Source: Nocardia mangyaensis (lineage in GTDB: Bacteria > Actinomycetota > Actinomycetes > Mycobacteriales > Mycobacteriaceae). From it: a stretch of 64,000 nucleotides of DNA. The notes beneath the pieces were generated by a model. That model ran no database searches, had not been told where the DNA came from, and was given only the letters and a program-made list of their open reading frames with translations. A program made the position numbers and the translations under genes. Positions within the stretch are counted from its first letter, which is position 1; every line of letters starts with the position of its first letter. The stretch covers positions 2,356,001-2,420,000 of the forward strand of contig NZ_CP018082.1 of NCBI RefSeq assembly GCF_001886715.1. The letters are read 5' to 3'. Shown one piece after another: positions 59,047 to 64,000 of this stretch.

Positions 59047-60554
59047 TCGTCGAGCCGTTCGAGACCGGCGGGATCCACCGCGACGAGCACGGGGTCGCGC
59101 AGTACACGGACCTGCCCGAGTCGCTGATCGCCATGCTGCGCAGCACCGTCGAGAGGTGGCCCGCGCGCGAAGCCGTGGTCGAGGTGGGTGGCGAGCGGCT
59201 GTCGTTCCGGCAGCTGTGGGAGCGTGCGACGCGCGTCGCGGGCGGACTGCGCGACCAGGGTGTCCGGCCGGGAGACCGCGTCGCTTGTCTGCTCGATGCC
59301 GGAACCGATTGGGTGGTGGGCTTTCTCGGTACGATGCTCGCCGGCGCTGTAACGGTGCCGGTCAACACGCGCTTCGCCGAGCCCGAGATCGCCTATGTCC
59401 TCGCGGATTCCGCCGCCACGCTCACCCTGCCTCCGGGCGGCGTGCTGCCGCACGGTGCCCCGTACGTCTATGACGACGCCCACCTCGATGATCTGGCCGC
59501 GATCTTCTACACCAGCGGCACCACCGGACGCCCCAAGGGCGCGATGACCACGCACCGCAACCTGCTCGCCACCGTCGAGAACGTCCGCAGACTGGCCGGG
59601 ATCGCCGCCGACGAGGGCGCGATCCTGCGCAATCTGGTCTCGGTGCCGCTGTTCCATGTCACCGCCTGCAACAGCCAGCTGATCCCCCAGCTGGCGATCG
59701 GCGGTGCCACGATCATCCTGCCGCGCTTCGGAATCCAGGAATTCCTGCGCTCGATCGTCGAGGAGCGGATCACCTCGCTCACCAACACTCCCGCCATCTA
59801 CTACCTGGCCTTCCGGCAACCCAACATCGGCGAATTCGATCTGAGCGGAGTCGACCGCGTTGCCTACGGCGGGGCGCCGGTCGCCCCCGCCCTGGTTCAC
59901 CAGATCGCCGCGCACTTCCCGAACGCCCGCCTGGCCAATGGGTTCGGCCTCACCGAGACCTCGTCCATCTCGACCTATCTGCCGCACGAGTGGGCCCTCG
60001 CGCACGCGGAGTCGGTGGGATTCGCCGCACCGATCGTCGACCTGGCCATCGACGCGCCCGACCCGGTCAGCGGAGTCGGCGAACTACTCATCCGCGGCGC
60101 CAATGTCGTCGCCGGATACTGGAACAACCCGGAGGCGACCGCCGCGAGCTTCGTCGACGGCTGGCTGCGCACCGGTGATCTCGCCCGCCTCGACGATCGG
60201 GGTCTGCTCTCGATCGCCGATCGCGCCAAGGACATGATCAACCGCGGCGGCGAGAACGTGTACTGCGTCGAGGTCGAGAACGCCCTGGCCGGCGCCCCTG
60301 GCATCGGCGAATCCGCGGTCGTCGGAGTCCCCGACGACATGATGGGGGAGAAGGTCGGCGCGGTGGTGGTCCCGCTGCCCGGTGTCGAGTTCGACGAGCG
60401 CGCCGTTCTCGGACACCTGCGTGAACTTCTCGCCGATTTCAAGGTGCCCCAGTATTTCTCGGTGCGTACCGAGCCGCTGCCGCGTAATCCCGGCGGCAAG
60501 ATCGTCAAGTCCGCACTGCGGTCGGCGGCGTTCGCGCCCGTCGCTCGCGGGTGA
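59043..60554 (+). CDS. Acyl-CoA synthetase (AMP-binding)
   Basis: A 503-residue ANL enzyme: P-loop Y-T-S-G-T-T-G-R-P-K-G near 160, Y-G-G-A-P-V near 276, N-G-F-G-L-T-E-T near 302, D-G-W-L-R-T-G-D near 375, and C-terminal P-R-N-P-G-G-K with the adenylation Lys. It should activate a carboxylic acid as acyl-AMP then acyl-CoA. The GTG at 59043 overlaps the monooxygenase stop. Confidence 0.88.
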   Translation: MIVEPFETGGIHRDEHGVAQYTDLPESLIAMLRSTVERWPAREAVVEVGGERLSFRQLWERATRVAGGLRDQGVRPGDRVACLLDAGTDWVVGFLGTMLAGAVTVPVNTRFAEPEIAYVLADSAATLTLPPGGVLPHGAPYVYDDAHLDDLAAIFYTSGTTGRPKGAMTTHRNLLATVENVRRLAGIAADEGAILRNLVSVPLFHVTACNSQLIPQLAIGGATIILPRFGIQEFLRSIVEERITSLTNTPAIYYLAFRQPNIGEFDLSGVDRVAYGGAPVAPALVHQIAAHFPNARLANGFGLTETSSISTYLPHEWALAHAESVGFAAPIVDLAIDAPDPVSGVGELLIRGANVVAGYWNNPEATAASFVDGWLRTGDLARLDDRGLLSIADRAKDMINRGGENVYCVEVENALAGAPGIGESAVVGVPDDMMGEKVGAVVVPLPGVEFDERAVLGHLRELLADFKVPQYFSVRTEPLPRNPGGKIVKSALRSAAFAPVARG

Positions 60555-60592
60555 TCCGCCGACCGTGCGCGAGCACCGGTCGGCAGTGCGGT

Positions 60593-61303
60593 TCAGTCCC
60601 GCCGCACGAGAGTGATGCTGGTGCGCTTGTGCTCGGCGAAGGCGGTGATGTCGTCGTCGGGGGCCAGGTCCTCGAGGCGGTAGCCGATCGAGCTGCGGAT
60701 GATGCCGCGGGCGAGGTCGTAGGTGTCGGTGTAGTACAGGGCGCGGCTGATCCTGGTGTAGGCCGGATCGGCGCCACGGTCGGTGCCGGAGAGATTGACG
60801 TTGGCGGTGAACCAGCCCGTGCGCGCGGCCAGCAGCGTGGCGAGGATCCGGCTGGTGGCATCCGGCACCCAGGTCCAGTCCCAGCCCTCGGGTTCGGCCC
60901 AGGGCCCGCCGAACTCGCGCGAGAACGCGATGCCGGGCACTCCGCGCGCGGCGGCTTCCCGCACGGCCCCATAGGTGCCGCTGACATTCAGGGTGGCGCC
61001 GAGGTTCTCGCCCGCGTTCACTCCGCTCAGGCACAGGTCGACCGGTGCCACCAGGCCCGAGGTCAGCGCGAAGACCACGCACGCCGCGGGGGTCGAATTC
61101 ACCTGGATCGTCGGGATCCCCGCGACCGGTTCGGCCCATGCCCAGTCCGCCGCGACGCCGCTGCGCCGGGACTGCCCGGCCCCCGACATCGGCGCGCTCG
61201 GGGCGACCACGGTCGCGTCCACCCCGAGCGCGCGCGCACTCTCCGCCAACGCCCGGAGCCCGGGCGCGCGGTAGCCGTCATCGTTGGTGATCAGCAGGTG
61301 CAT
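60593..61303 (-). CDS. surE: 5'/3'-nucleotidase SurE
   Basis: A 236-residue metal-dependent phosphatase acting on nucleoside monophosphates: L-I-T-N-D-D-G near the N-terminus (Asp-Asp metal ligands), P-S-A-P-M-S-G-A-G near 35, and S-G-V-N-A-G-E-N-L-G near 92. The ATG at 61303 is fixed by the conserved N-terminus and lies 26 bases inside the ABC ATPase gene, so translation is probably coupled. Confidence 0.9.
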   Translation of the reverse strand: MHLLITNDDGYRAPGLRALAESARALGVDATVVAPSAPMSGAGQSRRSGVAADWAWAEPVAGIPTIQVNSTPAACVVFALTSGLVAPVDLCLSGVNAGENLGATLNVSGTYGAVREAAARGVPGIAFSREFGGPWAEPEGWDWTWVPDATSRILATLLAARTGWFTANVNLSGTDRGADPAYTRISRALYYTDTYDLARGIIRSSIGYRLEDLAPDDDITAFAEHKRTSITLVRRD

Positions 61304-62468
61304 CGGCGGCCTCGACTCGTGCCCCGGTCGCCGGGTCGAACAGGTGCAGTCGGTCCGCGGGGACGTGCACGCGGACCGATTCGCCGACCGCGGGGGCCGG
61401 TCCGTTGGCGGGCACCGTCACTGCCCAGCGGCCCGACGGGCCGGTGCACTGCGCGATCTTGGTGTCGCCGGTGAACTCGACCAGATCGACGACGCCGTGC
61501 ACCGAGAGCCCCGATGGCCTTGTCGCGCTGTCGGATTCGAGGGTGCCGTCCCCAGGTCGCCAGCCGAGTCGAAGCTCGTCGGGCACATCGAGGACCGGTT
61601 CGGCCAGCCACGCGGTCAATCCGGGGCCGGTCAGCGCGTCGTGGGTCTCGTTGAGCGTCACCGTCGCCAAGTTCATCGGCGGACTGCCGAGGAAGGTCGC
61701 GACGAACAGGTCCAGCGGCCGCCGATAGACCTCCGCCGGGCTGCCGACCTGCAGCACCTTGGCATTGTTCATCACCACCAGGTGGGTCGCCATCGACAAC
61801 GCCTCCAGCTGGTCATGGGTGACCAGCACGACCGTGTTGCCCAGCTCGCGGTGCAACCGCACCAGCTCCACTCGCGCCTGCTGGCGCAGCTGAGCGTCCA
61901 ACGCCGAGAGCGGCTCGTCGAGCAGCAGCACCTTCGGTTGCCGCACGATGGCGCGGGCCAGCCCGACGCGCTGGCGCTGACCACCCGAGAGTTGCGCAGG
62001 CCGACGATGGCGCAGCTCGCTGAGTCCGAGGCTGTCGCACGCCTGTGCCACCCGGCGTTCGATCTCGACGCGATCGAGCCCGGACTTTCGATCGTGCTTG
62101 GCCTGCAACCGCAGGCCGAACGAGATGTTGCGCTCGACCGTCATGTGCGGATACAGCGCGAAGTCCTGGAACACCATCGAGACCCCGCGCCGTCCCGGCG
62201 ACACGTCGGTGACGTCGGTGCCGTCGATGAGCACCCGCCCGTCGGTGGGCGGGATCAGGCCGGACACCACGCCCAGTGCCGTCGACTTGCCACACCCGGA
62301 CGGACCGACCAGCACCGTCAGCGATTGCCCCGGAATGTGCAGGCGATCCACGTCCAGCGCCGGGCTGTCGTCGTCGTAGCGTTTGGTGACGCCGTCGAGC
62401 AGCACACCGGCCGACAGGTCGGCCGCGGTGCTCACGGTCGCGGGTTCGGTCACACTGAGACTGGTCAT
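61278..62468 (-). CDS. Sugar/glycerol-phosphate-type ABC ATPase (UgpC/MsmK family)
   Basis: A 396-residue ATPase: Walker A GPSGCGKST near 54, Q-loop V-F-Q-D-F-A-L-Y-P-H-M-T typical of CUT1 importers, signature L-S-G-G-Q-R-Q-R-V, Walker B L-L-L-D-E-P-L-S-A-L-D, and a C-terminal OB-fold regulatory domain. ATG 62468; the annotated frame upstream belongs to the permease gene region. Confidence 0.9.
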   Translation of the reverse strand: MTSLSVTEPATVSTAADLSAGVLLDGVTKRYDDDSPALDVDRLHIPGQSLTVLVGPSGCGKSTALGVVSGLIPPTDGRVLIDGTDVTDVSPGRRGVSMVFQDFALYPHMTVERNISFGLRLQAKHDRKSGLDRVEIERRVAQACDSLGLSELRHRRPAQLSGGQRQRVGLARAIVRQPKVLLLDEPLSALDAQLRQQARVELVRLHRELGNTVVLVTHDQLEALSMATHLVVMNNAKVLQVGSPAEVYRRPLDLFVATFLGSPPMNLATVTLNETHDALTGPGLTAWLAEPVLDVPDELRLGWRPGDGTLESDSATRPSGLSVHGVVDLVEFTGDTKIAQCTGPSGRWAVTVPANGPAPAVGESVRVHVPADRLHLFDPATGARVEAADAPADHQR

Positions 62469-62473
62469 TTCGT

Positions 62474-63289
62474 TTACCGCACCCCTGAGTGAAGGAAGGC
62501 GTCCGCGATGCGTCGCGACGCCAGGACATAGATCGCCACGACCGGCAGCGAGGCCAGCATCGAGGCGGCCAGCATGGGCCCGTACTGGGAGCTCTCCGGG
62601 CCGAGGAACAGCGCCAGACCCGGCTGGATCGTGGTGTCCTCCGGATCGGGCATCACCAGCAGCGGCCACAGGAACTCGTTCCAGGTGCTGATGAACAGCA
62701 GGATCGCCACCGCGCCGAGCGCCGGGCGCAGCAGGCCGAGCACCACGTGCCGCAGGATCTCCCACGACGTCGCGCCTTCGAGTACCGCCGCGCCGATCAG
62801 CGATTGCGGTATCGCGCGAATGTGGTCGCGCAGCAGCAGCAGCGCCAGCGCGCTGACGCCCAGCTGCGGAATGATCACTCCGATCGTGTGGCCCTGCCAA
62901 CCCAGCCGCGTGGTCATCAGGAACTGCGGAATGATCAACGCCTGCGGCGGAATCAGCAGCGAGGCGCCGACGGCGACCAGCACGAGACCGCGCCCGCGGG
63001 CCCGGTCGAAACGCACGAGGGCATACGCCCCCGGCAGCGCGACGAGAATCGTCGTCACGGTCACGCCGATGGCCATCACGAACGTGTTGAACAGCAACCG
63101 GCCGATCGGGAACCGGCCCAGCGCCAGGTCGTAGTTCTCCAGGCTCGCGGGCACCGGGATCGGATTGAGATCGAAGATCGTCGTCACCGGTTTGAACGAC
63201 GTGGCCAGCGCCAGGACCACCGGGAACAACATCGCCACGATCGCGGTGATCACCAGCGCGTGCCGACCTATCGCGTCACCGCGTCGCAC
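62474..63289 (-). CDS. CUT1 ABC permease (UgpE/MalG-like)
   Basis: A 271-residue membrane protein with about six helices and the EAA loop E-G-A-T-S-W-E-I-L-R-H-V-V near residue 180. GTG start, 14 bases inside the upstream permease gene. Confidence 0.9.
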   Translation of the reverse strand: MRRGDAIGRHALVITAIVAMLFPVVLALATSFKPVTTIFDLNPIPVPASLENYDLALGRFPIGRLLFNTFVMAIGVTVTTILVALPGAYALVRFDRARGRGLVLVAVGASLLIPPQALIIPQFLMTTRLGWQGHTIGVIIPQLGVSALALLLLRDHIRAIPQSLIGAAVLEGATSWEILRHVVLGLLRPALGAVAILLFISTWNEFLWPLLVMPDPEDTTIQPGLALFLGPESSQYGPMLAASMLASLPVVAIYVLASRRIADAFLHSGVR

Positions 63290-64000
63290 GGAATCTCCTC
63301 GAGAGCAGGGAACTGAAGGTCAGCAGCAGACCGAAGACGACCGCGATGACGATGGCGGCCGCCGAGGCGGTGCCCGCGTCGAAGAAGGTGAAGCCGTAGG
63401 TGTAGAGCCGGTAGTAGACGTTGTCGGTGGCACCGCTCGGTCCGCCCCTGGTGAGGACGCCGATATTGGTGAACAGCCACGGCCAGACCACCACCATCGA
63501 CAGCAGCCCGAGCAGGATGAACGGGCGCCGCAGCTGGGGCAGGATGATCGCGCGGGTGATCTCGCCCTCGGTGGCGTCGTCGAGGCGCGCGGCATCGACG
63601 GTCCGGCGATCGACGTTGGCCAGGGCGGCGCCGAAGAGCAAGGTGTTGAGCGCCACCACCTTCGGCGCCGTGACCGCGACGATGGTCGGCAGCGCGGTGG
63701 CCGGATCGCCGAGCCAGTTCACCGGCTCGACGCCGAGGATCCCGAGGACCTGGTTCAAGGTGCCGTGCAGTGGGTCGAGAATGAACTGCCAGGACAGCGC
63801 GTTCGCCACCGGCGCGAGGACCACCGGAAGGAACAGCAGCATCCGGTAGAACTCGCTGGTCCGGCCCGGCCGCTTCCACAGGGCGATGGCCAGCGCACAC
63901 GGGACGACGGTCGCGAACGGCAGCACCCACAGCGCGTACTTCACGGTGTTCCAGGCCGCGTTGCCGAATTCCGGCTGGGTGAGCAGGGTGTGGTAGTTGG
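63276..64000 (-). CDS. CUT1 ABC permease (UgpA/MalF-like), 5' part beyond window
   Basis: Partial: 241 codons visible, open at the right edge. About five hydrophobic helices and an EAA loop (D-A-A-R-L-D-D-A-T-E-G-E-I-T-R) near the middle mark it as the partner of the UgpE-like permease. The substrate-binding protein gene is presumably just outside the window. The Met at 63944 lies within a helix and is not the start. Confidence 0.88.
   Translation of the reverse strand, partial: NYHTLLTQPEFGNAAWNTVKYALWVLPFATVVPCALAIALWKRPGRTSEFYRMLLFLPVVLAPVANALSWQFILDPLHGTLNQVLGILGVEPVNWLGDPATALPTIVAVTAPKVVALNTLLFGAALANVDRRTVDAARLDDATEGEITRAIILPQLRRPFILLGLLSMVVVWPWLFTNIGVLTRGGPSGATDNVYYRLYTYGFTFFDAGTASAAAIVIAVVFGLLLTFSSLLSRRFRATR

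Noticed and set aside
1..64000. tRNA or rRNA genes, CRISPR arrays, insertion sequences, attachment sites
   Set aside because: No such structure was seen by eye in the gaps; nearly all of the sequence is coding. A covariance-model scan would be the decisive test.

Overview
The window is about 70% G+C with tightly packed, often start/stop-overlapping genes and many GTG/TTG starts. A DesA1-type acyl desaturase, PapA-type acyltransferases, an NmtR-type sensor, IdeR-like iron boxes and a group 1h hydrogenase together suggest a mycolic-acid actinomycete (order Mycobacteriales, probably Nocardia/Rhodococcus-like). The genus is an inference. I saw no rRNA, tRNA, CRISPR array, transposase or integrase.

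Layout. (1) 1-7.2 kb, metal and mixed functions: a P1B-4 metal ATPase (cut by the left edge) divergent from nmtR, an MFS exporter, a PAS-GGDEF diguanylate cyclase, desA1, a hypothetical protein, a secreted DUF218 protein and an ArsR regulator. (2) 7.3-24.4 kb, a self-contained uptake-hydrogenase island on the + strand: Ni/Co ECF importer (nikMN-Q-O), hypA, hypB, the group 1h [NiFe] hydrogenase (hhyS, hhyL, hhyE), a block of hydrogenase-linked proteins of unknown role (DUF5947, DUF6084, a 444-aa protein, a 39-aa DUF6893 peptide), the maturation protease, hypC, hypF, a second hypC, hypD, hypE and DUF6390. It carries nearly everything needed to import nickel, build the active site and oxidise H2. 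A perfect CRP-type operator lies just upstream of hhyS. (3) 24.6-35.8 kb, a divergent catabolic island: on the - strand a cytosine-deaminase-like amidohydrolase, a ThiXYZ-like ABC importer, an FAD oxidase, a creatininase-family hydrolase, a PNPOx-like protein and a second amidohydrolase, chained by 4-nt overlaps. On the + strand are an XRE-cupin regulator, a VanB-like reductase and a third amidohydrolase that lacks metal ligands. It looks built to import and dismantle a nitrogenous, probably heterocyclic, compound that I cannot name. (4) 36-41.3 kb: an iron-boxed flavodoxin, a beta-helix protein divergent from a TetR regulator with a zinc-knuckle tail, and a WYL regulator divergent from DinB and VOC proteins.

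(5) 41.3-54.2 kb, the most novel block: three PapA-like acyltransferases, a DrrAB-like ABC exporter, a GT2 and two UGT-type glycosyltransferases, and two more HxxxD acyltransferases, with no polyketide synthase or NRPS. It resembles a pathway for a multiply acylated, exported surface glycolipid. (6) 54.3-64 kb: a GCS2 carboxylate-amine ligase, an iron-boxed siderophore-interacting protein, a cassette of a second VanB-like reductase, an FAD monooxygenase and an acyl-CoA synthetase, then surE and a sugar-type ABC importer cut by the right edge.
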